From: JAGPUQ01 sp036961295
Lineage (GTDB): Bacteria > Pseudomonadota > Gammaproteobacteria > Pseudomonadales > Porticoccaceae
Direction of reading: 5' to 3'
DNA length: 64,000 nucleotides
Assembly: GCA_036961295.1 (NCBI GenBank)
Contig: JBALVX010000001.1
Span: forward strand, 1,853,469 to 1,917,468
Part shown: positions 52,949-62,312 of the stretch, piece by piece
Numbering within the stretch: position 1 is the stretch's first letter
Layout: each line of letters opens with the position of its first letter
Notes under the pieces: generated by a model
Seen by the model: only the letters and a program-made list of their open reading frames with translations
Database searches by the model: none
Told to the model about the DNA's origin: nothing
Position numbers and translations under genes: made by a program

Positions 52949-53533
52949 ATGGATAGCCGAGTACGCCTTATTGTCGGCCTCGGTAATCCGGGGCCCGGCT
53001 ACGCGCACACCCGTCACAATGCGGGCACCGATTTTGTGCACGCTCTGGCCGAACGCCACGGCGCCACCTTTAAGCTTGAAAAAAAATTCAACGCTGAAGT
53101 CGCCACGGCCGTTATTGACGGCCACAAGGTCTACCTGCTGATCCCCACCACATTTATGAACCACAGCGGTCGCGCCATCGCGCCGTTGGCCAAGTTCTAC
53201 AATATTGCCGCGCCGGAAATTCTCGTGGCCCACGACGAACTCGATCTCGCACCCGGCGACATTCGCCTCAAGCTGGGCGGCGGTCACGGTGGTCACAACG
53301 GTTTGCGCGACACCATTCAACACCTCGGCAACCAGCGCGATTTCGCCCGTCTGCGCATCGGCATTGGCCATCCCGGCAACGCCGACGATGTGGTCGATTA
53401 CGTACTGCGCAAAGGGCCGCCAGACGAGCGCGAACACATTGAAAACAGTATTGATGCAGCCATTAATGTCATCCCGGATGTACTCATTGGCGAGTGGAAC
53501 CGGGCGATGAAAACCCTGCACACCCAAACCTGA
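52949..53533 (+). CDS. pth: peptidyl-tRNA hydrolase
   Basis: Pth releases peptides from prematurely dropped peptidyl-tRNA. The motif VGLGNPGPGYAHTRHNAG carries N13 and the catalytic histidine H23; the later HDELDL and GGGHGGHNGL segments complete the site. An AGGGA site precedes ATG 52949. The length of 194 residues is standard. Confidence 0.97.
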   Translation: MDSRVRLIVGLGNPGPGYAHTRHNAGTDFVHALAERHGATFKLEKKFNAEVATAVIDGHKVYLLIPTTFMNHSGRAIAPLAKFYNIAAPEILVAHDELDLAPGDIRLKLGGGHGGHNGLRDTIQHLGNQRDFARLRIGIGHPGNADDVVDYVLRKGPPDEREHIENSIDAAINVIPDVLIGEWNRAMKTLHTQT

Positions 53534-53575
53534 ACCGACTCACCACACGATTCTACAACTGGAAGACCTAACACC

Positions 53576-54667
53576 ATGGGATTTAAATGCGGCATTGTTG
53601 GTTTACCCAACGTCGGCAAATCAACACTCTTTAATGCGCTGACTAAAGCCGGCATCGATGCGGAAAATTTTCCGTTCTGCACCATCGAACCCAATACCGG
53701 CATCGTTCCGGTGCCCGATGCGCGCCTCGACGCCCTCGCCGCCATTGTGAATCCCGAGCGCATACTCCCGACCACTATGGAGTTTGTCGACATCGCTGGG
53801 CTGGTCGCCGGAGCGTCAAAAGGTGAAGGCCTGGGTAACAAATTTCTCGCCAACATTCGCGAGACCGATGCCATCGCCCACGTGGTACGCTGCTTTGAAG
53901 ACGACAACGTAATTCACGTCGCCAACAAAATAGAACCACTTTCTGATATCGAAATCATCAACACCGAACTTGCTCTCGCCGACCTCGACAGCGTCGAGAA
54001 AGCCTTGCTGCGCTCGGCAAAAAGCGCCAAGGGCGGCGATAAAGATGCCCTGGCCCGCAAAGTGGTACTGGAAAAACTCCAGCCCCACCTCAACGAAGCC
54101 AAACCCGCCAGAAGTTTAGGTCTCAGCGACGACGAGCAAAAACTGTTGAGCGAACTCGCCCTGCTCACCTTAAAACCGACACTGTATATCGCCAACGTCA
54201 GCGAAGAGGGCTTCACCGACAACCCCTTACTGGCGCAGGTAGAAGAACTCGCCAAACAGGAAGGCGCGCAAGTGGTTGCCATCTGCAACAAACTCGAATC
54301 CGAAATTGCCGAATTAGACGATGACGATAAAAACGAATTTCTCGCTGACCTCGGCCTCGACGAACCCGGCCTTAATCGCGTGATTCGCGCCGGCTACGAG
54401 CTGCTTAACCTGCACACCTATTTCACCGCTGGCGTTAAAGAAGTGCGCGCCTGGACGATTCCGCTCAACTCCACTGCACCCCAGGCCGCCGGTAAAATTC
54501 ACACCGATTTCGAAAAAGGTTTTATTCGCGCCGAAGTCACCGCCTACGACGACTTTATTGCCGGCAAAGGCGAAGCCGGTGCCAAAGAAGCGGGCAAATG
54601 GCGACTTGAAGGCAAGGACTACATCGTTAAAGATGGCGACGTGGTTCATTTCCGGTTCAATGTGTGA
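53576..54667 (+). CDS. ychF: redox-regulated ATPase/GTPase YchF
   Basis: This 363-residue Obg-like P-loop protein has GLPNVGKSTLFNAL, the NKLES motif that favours ATP over GTP in this family, and a TGS domain ending in DGDVVHFRFNV. It binds ribosomes and affects stress responses. It overlaps the EamA gene by four bases (GTGA). Confidence 0.96.
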   Translation: MGFKCGIVGLPNVGKSTLFNALTKAGIDAENFPFCTIEPNTGIVPVPDARLDALAAIVNPERILPTTMEFVDIAGLVAGASKGEGLGNKFLANIRETDAIAHVVRCFEDDNVIHVANKIEPLSDIEIINTELALADLDSVEKALLRSAKSAKGGDKDALARKVVLEKLQPHLNEAKPARSLGLSDDEQKLLSELALLTLKPTLYIANVSEEGFTDNPLLAQVEELAKQEGAQVVAICNKLESEIAELDDDDKNEFLADLGLDEPGLNRVIRAGYELLNLHTYFTAGVKEVRAWTIPLNSTAPQAAGKIHTDFEKGFIRAEVTAYDDFIAGKGEAGAKEAGKWRLEGKDYIVKDGDVVHFRFNV

Positions 54668-55590
54668 GTAACGCCCATACCCTTAGCGGACGCACTACCT
54701 ACGGTTTTGTACTCACCATGATTGTCTGCGTGCTGTGGGGCATCTTTCCCATCGCCGCCAAAGCCGTGTTACTCGAAACAGATCCCTTCACCTTTAATTT
54801 TTGCCGCTTTTTACTACCCGCCATCATCCTTTGGGTATTTCTCGCCCGCCGCCGACAATTGCCCACCCTGTGGCGCGGCGCACAACGTCCGCTGCTTACG
54901 CGCGTGCTCATCATCGCCGCCCTGTTAATCGCCAACTATTTATTTTTCGCCTTTGCCCTGGGTCGCATCACCCCCAGCAGCGCGCAAATATTAATTCAGG
55001 TCGGCACCATGACGTTGCTGCTGTCCGGCGTATTTTTATTTGGTGAGCGCTTCTCAAAATGGCAATGGATGGGTTGCCTGACGTTTTTGGTCGGGCTGAT
55101 TACTTTCTTTTTTTACCGAATACTGGCCATGTTCGACGGCTTTGGTAGCTATGCCATCGGCATGGGCCTGATGGTATTAGCCGCCCTCACCTGGGCAACG
55201 CACGCGATTTTACAAAAACCCTTACTCAACCGCATCAGCTCAGCGCAAATTCTGCTGGTGATTTTTATTTTAGGCGTCCTGGTCTTTTTTCCCCTGTCCG
55301 ACCCCCGTGCGATCCTGTCTTTATCGACGCCTGCCCTACTGGGTTTGGGCTTTTGCACAATCAGTACCCTACTCGGCACCGGCTGTTTTGCCGAAGCCCT
55401 CGCGCACTGGGAAGCCTCCAAAATATCCGCCACCCTCACCACCATCCCGCTGTTCACCATGTTGTTTATGCAGCTACTCAAACATTACCCCGGCTTCAAC
55501 ATCGTTGACGAACCCATTACCATGCTCACTATCACCGGTACGCTGCTGGTGGTTTGTGGCGCTACGGTAGTTGCCATGGGCAAGCGTTAA
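54664..55590 (+). CDS. EamA/DMT-superfamily transporter
   Basis: This 308-residue protein has ten helices in two EamA repeats and is probably an exporter of small metabolites; the substrate is not known. It starts at GTG 54664, coupled to ychF. Its final 99 bp (residues from GFNIVDEP to the end) are present in a second, diverged copy at 62316, beyond the metal efflux genes. This marks the gene end as one boundary of an acquired or rearranged segment. Confidence 0.9.
   Translation: MSNAHTLSGRTTYGFVLTMIVCVLWGIFPIAAKAVLLETDPFTFNFCRFLLPAIILWVFLARRRQLPTLWRGAQRPLLTRVLIIAALLIANYLFFAFALGRITPSSAQILIQVGTMTLLLSGVFLFGERFSKWQWMGCLTFLVGLITFFFYRILAMFDGFGSYAIGMGLMVLAALTWATHAILQKPLLNRISSAQILLVIFILGVLVFFPLSDPRAILSLSTPALLGLGFCTISTLLGTGCFAEALAHWEASKISATLTTIPLFTMLFMQLLKHYPGFNIVDEPITMLTITGTLLVVCGATVVAMGKR
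55492..55590 (+). repeat. left copy of the direct repeat flanking the metal-efflux cassette
   Basis: These 99 bp are the eamA 3' end. They align without gaps to 62316-62414 at 88 of 99 bases, with the same reading frame and TAA stop. Mismatches are concentrated in the first 20 bases and at a few third positions. Confidence 0.9.
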
Positions 55591-55649
55591 GGAAGTGCGC
55601 AAGACTAAAATTAAGTCGGTCCAACCCCCACACCGACTACCCTGCAACA

Positions 55650-55672
55650 GCCTGTAACTGGCAGTAACAGGC
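55650..55672. promoter_or_regulatory. 23-bp dyad, candidate operator of the efflux cassette
   Basis: GCCTGTAACTG and CAGTAACAGGC form an inverted repeat with one mismatch around a single central base, 53 bp before the first cassette gene and followed directly by CATAAT, a possible -10. No regulator gene is in the cassette, so the protein that would bind is unknown. Confidence 0.5.
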
Positions 55673-55725
55673 CATAATAGGTTACCATCGCAGGCGAATA
55701 CCCTTGAGCTGTACATAGCCGCAGA

Positions 55726-56208
55726 ATGCGAACGATCCTAGCCTTGAAAATTATCGGGAAACAAACGTTTAAGCAGGTGATTGCCATGTTGGTGGTGGTG
55801 TTGCTCGCTTCTCAGCCGCTAGCGGCTATAGCTGAGCTTCATTTGTTTTATCAGTCGGGTTCGGAGCATTCGTCGTTCGATTTCCTGCACAACAATTCAA
55901 GCCCATCTAAGCATTCACATACAAGGCACCAACTCGCTGGAGTCAAAATTGCTGTTGAGCTTATTACCATTAAGAGCGAAGTGGTTTTGGATGAAGCTGC
56001 CGTTGCCGTAAAAACAGTAGAAACCGTAGATACATCCGCAACACCTGAGGGTGAGTCCTGCGGTCATACACACACAACTTGCAGCGCACTCCTGGCATCT
56101 GCTGCACCCGTTACTTCGCTGGCCTCAAAGCAACAGAACCTGCATTTCTATCTTTCTCCCCAGTCCTTCGAGTATAGCGCTTCTCTCTACCGCCCTCCCA
56201 GACCCTGA
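55726..56208 (+). CDS. CzcI-like histidine-rich periplasmic protein (tentative)
   Basis: This 160-residue protein has a signal peptide (MLVVVLLASQPLAAIAE core), then a polar segment with histidines (NSSPSKHSHTRH) and a CGHTHTTC motif, and ends in LYRPPRP. The combination of a signal peptide, a Cys-His cluster and a terminal RPP motif, located first in a czc-type operon, resembles CzcI/DUF2946-like small periplasmic proteins with proposed metal-sensing or regulatory roles. The assignment is by pattern and context only. It is 87 bp upstream of the outer-membrane channel gene. Confidence 0.6.
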   Translation: MRTILALKIIGKQTFKQVIAMLVVVLLASQPLAAIAELHLFYQSGSEHSSFDFLHNNSSPSKHSHTRHQLAGVKIAVELITIKSEVVLDEAAVAVKTVETVDTSATPEGESCGHTHTTCSALLASAAPVTSLASKQQNLHFYLSPQSFEYSASLYRPPRP

Positions 56209-56295
56209 TTCCCTGACAATTCCCTGGCTCCTCTTTCTAGCCCAGCTATATTCCAGAGGAGCCGCCTTGCTGTTGTTATAAATCAGGATCAGGAT

Positions 56296-57684
56296 ATGTT
56301 TTCCATCGCTCATATTTTAGGCGGGAGCAGTTTAAGTCAGTCCCCAGACGATCGCCTCCGTGCTCTATACCACCCCAGGCTAAAATCAATGATTCGCGCT
56401 GCTTGTGTAGCGCTGACCTGCGCCAGCGTTATACCCGCTCAACTTATCGCTGAAAACGCGCCGCAAAACCTTGAGCTACCGCTCGCCATTCAGTACACCC
56501 TGACACACAACCCCCAGCTTCTTAGTTATGGGCCTCGCCTTAAAGGTCTTGAAGCTCGCGCCATAACCGCCAGGCAAGCACCACCGTTGTCGCTCGGTTT
56601 GAGTGTAGAGAACTTCGCTGGCTCAGGGGAGTTGAAAAAATTCGATGCTGCTGAGATGACTCTGTCGCTTTCGTCGGTGATCGAACTGGGAGGCAAACGA
56701 CACTTGCGCAGCGCCTCAATTAGCGCTGAAGCGGAAAAAGCCTCGGTCCTACAAGAGCTGGAAGCACTGAATCTCCTTGGAGATCTGACTCAGACTTTTA
56801 TTAATACCAGAGGCCTGGAAGAACGATTACTGCTCGCGAACGACGCCATCGTCCTGGCGAAAAGTACGCTTAAAATTGTTAAACGCCGGGCAGATGCCGG
56901 CGCCTCGCCAGAAGCAGAAGTTTGGCGTGCTAAAGCCGGGCTGCATCAGGCCACGCTGGCGTACGTCGACCTGGCTGGGCAGCTGGAAAACCAAAAACTC
57001 TCGCTGGCAGCATTTTGGGGTGCCAGGTCTTTCGATTTCGAGAGTATCTCGGGCGCATTATATGAATTCGCCGAGGCCGATAGTTTCGAGTCCCTCTATC
57101 AGCGGGCGAGAACGAAACCTCTCATTCAGGCTTATGCCAGTGAGCGGCGAATTCGCGAGCTTGACCTCAAAGCCGCAGAAGCAGCGGGAAAAAATGATAT
57201 TCAGTGGCAGTTGGGCTTACGCCATTTACAGGAGGTCGATGATAACGCGTTGGTTGCTAGTTTTTCGTTGCCGCTTTTTGCGGGTTCACGTAACCAGGGA
57301 GCTATCGGTTTATCCCTTGCGGCCCTCGACGAAGTGCAATACCAAAAGCAAAGCGCCCTGCTTTCTCTACATACGCGACTGCGTAATGCCTACCGACAGC
57401 GGGAAATAAGCATTCGGGCGGTACATAAAATTCGTTCGGATTTACTACCCGCCCTTGAAAAGGCGCGCACCGAAACCCGAAAAGCCTATGAGCATGGCCT
57501 CTATACCTACGTCGACTGGTCGGCCGCCCAGCGCGAGCTGCAGGCGGGCAAACACTTGCTGATTGACGCGGCCCTGAGCGCCCATTTAAGTCAGGCAAAA
57601 ATTGAACAATTGAGCGGCGAGTCTTTAGTTCAGGTTCAGGTTGAACCCCAAACTCAGACCCCGTCTAAAACAACAGCGAATTAA
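56296..57684 (+). CDS. outer-membrane efflux channel, CzcC/CusC type
   Basis: This is a TolC-like protein of 462 residues with two long coiled helical hairpins (QEQTQ... and ARTETRKAYEHGLYTYVDWSAAQREL type segments). It forms the outer-membrane duct of a tripartite metal exporter. ATG 56296 has a doubled CAGGAT element upstream. An internal ATG at 56389 begins directly at a clean signal peptide (MIRAACVALTC), so it may be the true start. It is followed by the adaptor and pump genes. Confidence 0.88.
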   Translation: MFSIAHILGGSSLSQSPDDRLRALYHPRLKSMIRAACVALTCASVIPAQLIAENAPQNLELPLAIQYTLTHNPQLLSYGPRLKGLEARAITARQAPPLSLGLSVENFAGSGELKKFDAAEMTLSLSSVIELGGKRHLRSASISAEAEKASVLQELEALNLLGDLTQTFINTRGLEERLLLANDAIVLAKSTLKIVKRRADAGASPEAEVWRAKAGLHQATLAYVDLAGQLENQKLSLAAFWGARSFDFESISGALYEFAEADSFESLYQRARTKPLIQAYASERRIRELDLKAAEAAGKNDIQWQLGLRHLQEVDDNALVASFSLPLFAGSRNQGAIGLSLAALDEVQYQKQSALLSLHTRLRNAYRQREISIRAVHKIRSDLLPALEKARTETRKAYEHGLYTYVDWSAAQRELQAGKHLLIDAALSAHLSQAKIEQLSGESLVQVQVEPQTQTPSKTTAN

Positions 57685-57695
57685 GGTTGTCCGAA

Positions 57696-59045
57696 ATGAA
57701 TATTTTAAAAATGTTAGGTTTTATCCTGGTTCTGCTCACTGCATGGAACGGTAATGCCAGTGGCAGTACCAGTAGCAATAGCAGCACCAATAATAGTGCC
57801 AGTAGCAATAGCAGCACCAATAATAGTGCCAGTACGGAAAATAATAATCAGGAACAAAAAACGGTGTCCGCCGAAGTAAAAGGCCCCCATGGCGGAGTGC
57901 TGCTAGAGGACGGTGAGACAAGTCTTGAGCTAGATATATTTGAGCGCGGCGTGCCGCCGGAGTATCGGGCCTGGATAAACTATCAGGGGGAAGCCATTAC
58001 GCCGTCAAGTCAGCAACAAGCTGTCCTGGAAGTGCGGCTCACTCGCCTTGGGGATACTGTTGATTCGTTTACCTTCACTTACAAAGAAGAGACTTACCAG
58101 GGCGACGCTAACAATGGTGGCTACTGGTTAGGTGATGGCGTGGTCGAAGAGCCGCATTCTTTTTACGTGGAAGTTAGCCTCAAAATAGCCGATAGCACCC
58201 ACCACTGGGTCTGGGAATCCTACGAGGGGCGCGTTGCAATAAAAGCTGATATCGCTGAACAGGCCGGTATTGGTACGGCACTGGCAGGGCCGGGACGTAT
58301 CCAGCGCACACTAACCGCCTACGGTAACCTGGTCAGTGGCTCGGAAAATCTCAGTCATATTCGGGCGCGTTTTCCTGGGCAAATTACCCGGGTGAATGTC
58401 AATGTTGGTGATCGGGTTAAGAGAGGTCAGGTGCTGGCTCAGGTGGAATCCAGTGAGAGTTTAAAACGCTATTCTATCTTTGCACCCATCGACGGAATCG
58501 TGACTCAACGCCATGCCAATACCGGTGAACTCGCATTGGAGCAGCCGTTATTTTCCATTACTAATCTCGCAAACGCCTGGGCGGAATTAAAAATATTTCC
58601 TCAACAAAGAGCCACCGTGAAAACAGGGCAGGTGGTCAGCGTGAAGGCTGCAGGCTCTGAACAGACAAGCACCATTGAACAAATCATCCCTACAGACAGC
58701 GGCCCCTACCTGTTGGCGCGCGCACCGCTAACGAATGTCGATGGGTCCAATTCCAACACTAACCCCTGGTATCCGGGCCAGTTAGTCGAGGCGCAAATTG
58801 TGGTGGAAGAGGTGGACGTGCCATTAGTGGTAAATAAACGCGCATTACAGAGCTTCCGCGACTGGACGGTGGTGTTTATCCAGATCGGAGAAAATTACGA
58901 AATTCGCCCTCTCGAACTGGGTCGTAGCGACAAAACCCACGTAGAAGTCCTGAGTGGCTTGAATGCAGGTGACAGCTATGTGGTCGAAAACAGTTATTTA
59001 ATCAAGGCCGATATTGAAAAATCCGGCGCTTCGCACGATCACTAA
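57696..59045 (+). CDS. periplasmic adaptor of heavy-metal RND pump, CzcB/CusB type
   Basis: This 449-residue membrane-fusion protein has a signal peptide, then a Ser/Asn-rich linker made of a perfect 30-bp duplication. The CzcB-type N-terminal domain follows (GPHGGVLLEDG, DIFERGVPPEYRAW), then the lipoyl and beta-barrel domains (ARFPGQITRVNVNVGDRVKRGQ) and a HDH C terminus. It links the inner-membrane pump to the channel. ATG 57696 with AAGG nine bases upstream is preferred over TTG 57687. Confidence 0.9.
   Translation: MNILKMLGFILVLLTAWNGNASGSTSSNSSTNNSASSNSSTNNSASTENNNQEQKTVSAEVKGPHGGVLLEDGETSLELDIFERGVPPEYRAWINYQGEAITPSSQQQAVLEVRLTRLGDTVDSFTFTYKEETYQGDANNGGYWLGDGVVEEPHSFYVEVSLKIADSTHHWVWESYEGRVAIKADIAEQAGIGTALAGPGRIQRTLTAYGNLVSGSENLSHIRARFPGQITRVNVNVGDRVKRGQVLAQVESSESLKRYSIFAPIDGIVTQRHANTGELALEQPLFSITNLANAWAELKIFPQQRATVKTGQVVSVKAAGSEQTSTIEQIIPTDSGPYLLARAPLTNVDGSNSNTNPWYPGQLVEAQIVVEEVDVPLVVNKRALQSFRDWTVVFIQIGENYEIRPLELGRSDKTHVEVLSGLNAGDSYVVENSYLIKADIEKSGASHDH
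57771..57830 (+). repeat. perfect 30-bp tandem duplication in adaptor gene
   Basis: Two identical 30-bp units (57771-57800 and 57801-57830) encode SSNSSTNNSA twice. Exact identity suggests a recent duplication. Confidence 0.97.
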
Positions 59046-59056
59046 GGGAACAAAAA

Positions 59057-62000
59057 ATGATTGAATCAATTTTACGCTTCTCTATTGAGCGGCGCTGGTT
59101 AGTCCTGTCTTTCATTCTGGTTTTGTTGGGTGCTGGTGTCTGGAGTTATCAGCACTTACCTATCGATGCGGTGCCAGATATTACCAATGTGCAGGTACAG
59201 GTGAATACCGAAGCACCAGGCTATTCGCCCCTGGAGTCAGAGCAGCGGATTACCTATCCGGTTGAAACGGCCTTAGCTGGTCTGCCCAATTTGGCCTATA
59301 CCCGCTCTATATCCCGTTACGGTTTATCTCAGGTCACCGTGGTGTTTGAGGAAGGCACCGATATTTATTTCGCCCGCAATTTAATTAATGAGCGCCTCGG
59401 TGCGATTAAAAGCACCTTGCCCACCGGCCTGGAGCCAGAGATGGGACCAATCGCGACGGGACTGGGTGAGATATTTATGTACACCCTCGAAGCCTTGCCG
59501 GGAGCCACTCAGGCCGATGGTAAAGCCTACGACGCTACTGCCCTGCGGGAAATTCAGGACTGGATCATTAAACCCCAGTTGGCACTGGTACCCGGTGTTA
59601 TTGAAATCAACACCATTGGCGGTTACACCAAGCAATATCACGTCACGCCTTCGCCACAATTAATGCTCACCTACGGCGTCACCCTGGGCGATATTAGTGA
59701 AGCACTGCGCGACAATAACAGCAATCGCGGTGCCGGATACATTGAGCGCAACGGCCGGCAATTATTGGTACGTTCCCCGGGCCAGCTACAAAGCTTCGCC
59801 GATATTGAACATGTGGTTATTAAAACCATCGACGACACTCCCGTGACCATCGCCGATGTGGCGGAAGTGGCGATTGGCAAGGAGCTACGCACCGGCGCGG
59901 CAACCCGCGATGGTCGCGAAACCGTGCTCGGCACAGCGATGATGTTGGTGGGTGAAAACTCCCGGGAAGTGTCGCGGGCTGTCGCTACCAAACTGGAATC
60001 GGTGCGCGACTCTCTCCCCGAGGGAATTAAAGTCGACACCGTTTATGATCGCACCACTCTGGTCGATAAAGCCATCGGCACCGTACAGAAAAACCTGATT
60101 GAAGGTGCATTGCTCGTTGTCATTGTGCTTTTTCTCTTACTCGGCAATTTTCGGGCGGCTTTAATTACCGCCGCAGTTATTCCCCTGGCGATGCTCGCAA
60201 CGGTTAGCGGTATGGTGCAAACCGGCGTTTCTGCCAATCTAATGAGTTTGGGCGCGCTGGATTTTGGTTTAATTGTCGATGGCGCGGTGATTATTGTCGA
60301 AAACGCCATCCGCCGTTTGGCGGAAGCTCAGGGTAGGAATGGCGACTCATCAGGCAAGCTGGTACTAAAAGAAAGACTCGAAGTGGTTTTTCAGGCCACC
60401 AACGAAGTCATTCGACCCAGCCTTTTTGGCGTGATTATTATCACCGTGGTTTATATTCCGCTATTTTCACTTACCGGTGTTGAGGGCAAAATGTTCCACC
60501 CCATGGCGGCTACTGTGGTCATGGCTTTGTTGTCCGCCCTGGTATTATCGCTCACCGTAGTGCCTGCGGCTGTTGCAGCGTTTATGTCAGGCAAGGTGCG
60601 CGAGCAGGAAAGCCCACTGATTGTCGCCAGCAAATCCCTCTATAAACCGCTACTCATTTTGGCCATGAAACTGCGCTGGCTGGTTTTGAGTGCCGCTGTT
60701 TCTTTAGTGCTATTGAGCGGCTGGCTAGCTACCACCCTGGGTTCGGAGTTTATCCCCAATCTCAACGAAGGCGATATCGCCCTCCATGCGATGCGCATAC
60801 CGGGAACCGGACTGGAACAGGCGGTCGCCATGCAATCGTTACTCGAACAGCGCATTAAAGAATTTCCCCAAGTGGAAAAAGTCTTCGCCAAAATCGGCAC
60901 ACCGGAAGTCGCCACCGACCCCATGCCGCCCAATGTGGCGGATAACTTCGTGATGTTAAAACCCCGTAGCCAATGGCCAGACCCCAGCCAGACCCAGGAT
61001 GAATTTGTCAGGGAGCTGGAAGCAGCGGTGAAACTATTGCCGGGTAATAATTATGAATTTACCCAGCCCATACAAATGCGGTTTAACGAACTAATTTCCG
61101 GAGTCCGCACGGATCTGGGTATAAAAGTGTTTGGCGACGACCTTGAACAACTACTGAAATCTGCCGAAGCTATTTTAGACGTGCTGGAAACCATCGATGG
61201 CGCTGCCGATGGCAAAGTGGAACAGGTGACCGGCTTGCCCATGCTATCGATAACACCCGAGCGGATGACCCTGGCGCGCTATGGCCTCAGTGTTAGCGCC
61301 TTACAGGACACCGTTGCCGCTGCCATTGGCGGCGAACCCTCAGGTCTTATTTTTGAGGGCGACCGACGTTTTGAATTGGTGGTGCGTTTGCCGGAAACAC
61401 TGCGGCGAGATGTCGCCAGCCTGGGGGATTTACCAATACCTCTCCCCAATGGCGGTTACGTGCCACTGTCGGAGGTCGCTATTATCGAACTGGCACCAGC
61501 GCCCAATCAAATCAGCCGCGAGAATGGTAAACGCCGCGTAGTGGTGACCGCCAATGTCAGGGGCCGCGATCTCGGCTCTTTTATTGCCGACGTTAAAGCC
61601 CGTATCAATCAGGATATCGAATTGCCACCCGGCTACTGGCTCGACTACGGCGGTACCTTTAAACAACTGGAGTCGGCGACTCAGCGCCTGTCCATTGTGG
61701 TGCCGATTACGCTGGCCATTATTCTCGGTTTACTGATCATGGCCTTTAATTCCATTAAAGACGCCGGGATTATCTTTACCGGTGTACCGCTAGCGCTGAC
61801 TGGTGGCGTTATTGCGCTATGGCTGCGGGATATGCCTCTGTCGATATCTGCGGGCGTTGGCTTTATCGCCCTTTCCGGCGTGGCGGTATTAAACGGCCTG
61901 GTCATGCTCGCGTTTATCCGCCAACTCTGGCACGAACGAGGAGACTTATATCTATCGATTATTGATGGCGCGATGATTCGCCTGCGTCCGGTATTAATGA

Positions 62001-62179
62001 CTGCGCTGGTCGCCAGCCTGGGTTTCGTACCGATGGCCTTAAATACCGGAACTGGCGCAGAAGTGCAGCGGCCCCTGGCAACGGTAGTGATCGGTGGAAT
62101 TGTATCCTCGACCTTATTAACCCTGTTCGTACTGCCCATTCTTTATCGCATGGCTCACGGGCGGGAGATTGAACGGTGA
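59057..62179 (+). CDS. heavy-metal efflux RND pump, CzcA/CusA type
   Basis: This is a 1040-residue inner-membrane RND pump with twelve helices and two large periplasmic loops. The fourth helix has the proton-relay motif DFGLIVDGAVIIVEN typical of the heavy-metal (HME) branch. The subgroup (Co/Zn/Cd versus Cu/Ag) cannot be settled by eye; the periplasmic Met set of CusA is not obvious, so a divalent-cation pump is slightly favoured. An AGGGA site precedes ATG 59057. It is the last gene of the cassette. Confidence 0.94.
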   Translation: MIESILRFSIERRWLVLSFILVLLGAGVWSYQHLPIDAVPDITNVQVQVNTEAPGYSPLESEQRITYPVETALAGLPNLAYTRSISRYGLSQVTVVFEEGTDIYFARNLINERLGAIKSTLPTGLEPEMGPIATGLGEIFMYTLEALPGATQADGKAYDATALREIQDWIIKPQLALVPGVIEINTIGGYTKQYHVTPSPQLMLTYGVTLGDISEALRDNNSNRGAGYIERNGRQLLVRSPGQLQSFADIEHVVIKTIDDTPVTIADVAEVAIGKELRTGAATRDGRETVLGTAMMLVGENSREVSRAVATKLESVRDSLPEGIKVDTVYDRTTLVDKAIGTVQKNLIEGALLVVIVLFLLLGNFRAALITAAVIPLAMLATVSGMVQTGVSANLMSLGALDFGLIVDGAVIIVENAIRRLAEAQGRNGDSSGKLVLKERLEVVFQATNEVIRPSLFGVIIITVVYIPLFSLTGVEGKMFHPMAATVVMALLSALVLSLTVVPAAVAAFMSGKVREQESPLIVASKSLYKPLLILAMKLRWLVLSAAVSLVLLSGWLATTLGSEFIPNLNEGDIALHAMRIPGTGLEQAVAMQSLLEQRIKEFPQVEKVFAKIGTPEVATDPMPPNVADNFVMLKPRSQWPDPSQTQDEFVRELEAAVKLLPGNNYEFTQPIQMRFNELISGVRTDLGIKVFGDDLEQLLKSAEAILDVLETIDGAADGKVEQVTGLPMLSITPERMTLARYGLSVSALQDTVAAAIGGEPSGLIFEGDRRFELVVRLPETLRRDVASLGDLPIPLPNGGYVPLSEVAIIELAPAPNQISRENGKRRVVVTANVRGRDLGSFIADVKARINQDIELPPGYWLDYGGTFKQLESATQRLSIVVPITLAIILGLLIMAFNSIKDAGIIFTGVPLALTGGVIALWLRDMPLSISAGVGFIALSGVAVLNGLVMLAFIRQLWHERGDLYLSIIDGAMIRLRPVLMTALVASLGFVPMALNTGTGAEVQRPLATVVIGGIVSSTLLTLFVLPILYRMAHGREIER

Positions 62180-62312
62180 TGGATAAACTGTAATTGTACT
62201 GAAGGGCGCCACTGATAATAACGGGAGAGCAACAGGTTCGGTAAGCCCTTCGCTAGCAGGCAACCACAACCCTGAGCGCCTAAGTTATAAATCCAGGTTG
62301 CCCGGGCGAGGC

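Noticed and set aside
52907..53527. 206-residue minus-strand open frame
   Set aside because: It lies exactly opposite pth, whose product is unmistakable; it is a shadow frame.
62204..62251. GAAGGGC...GCCCTTC inverted repeat as terminator of the pump gene
   Set aside because: The loop is over 30 bases and there is no T run, so intrinsic termination is unlikely.
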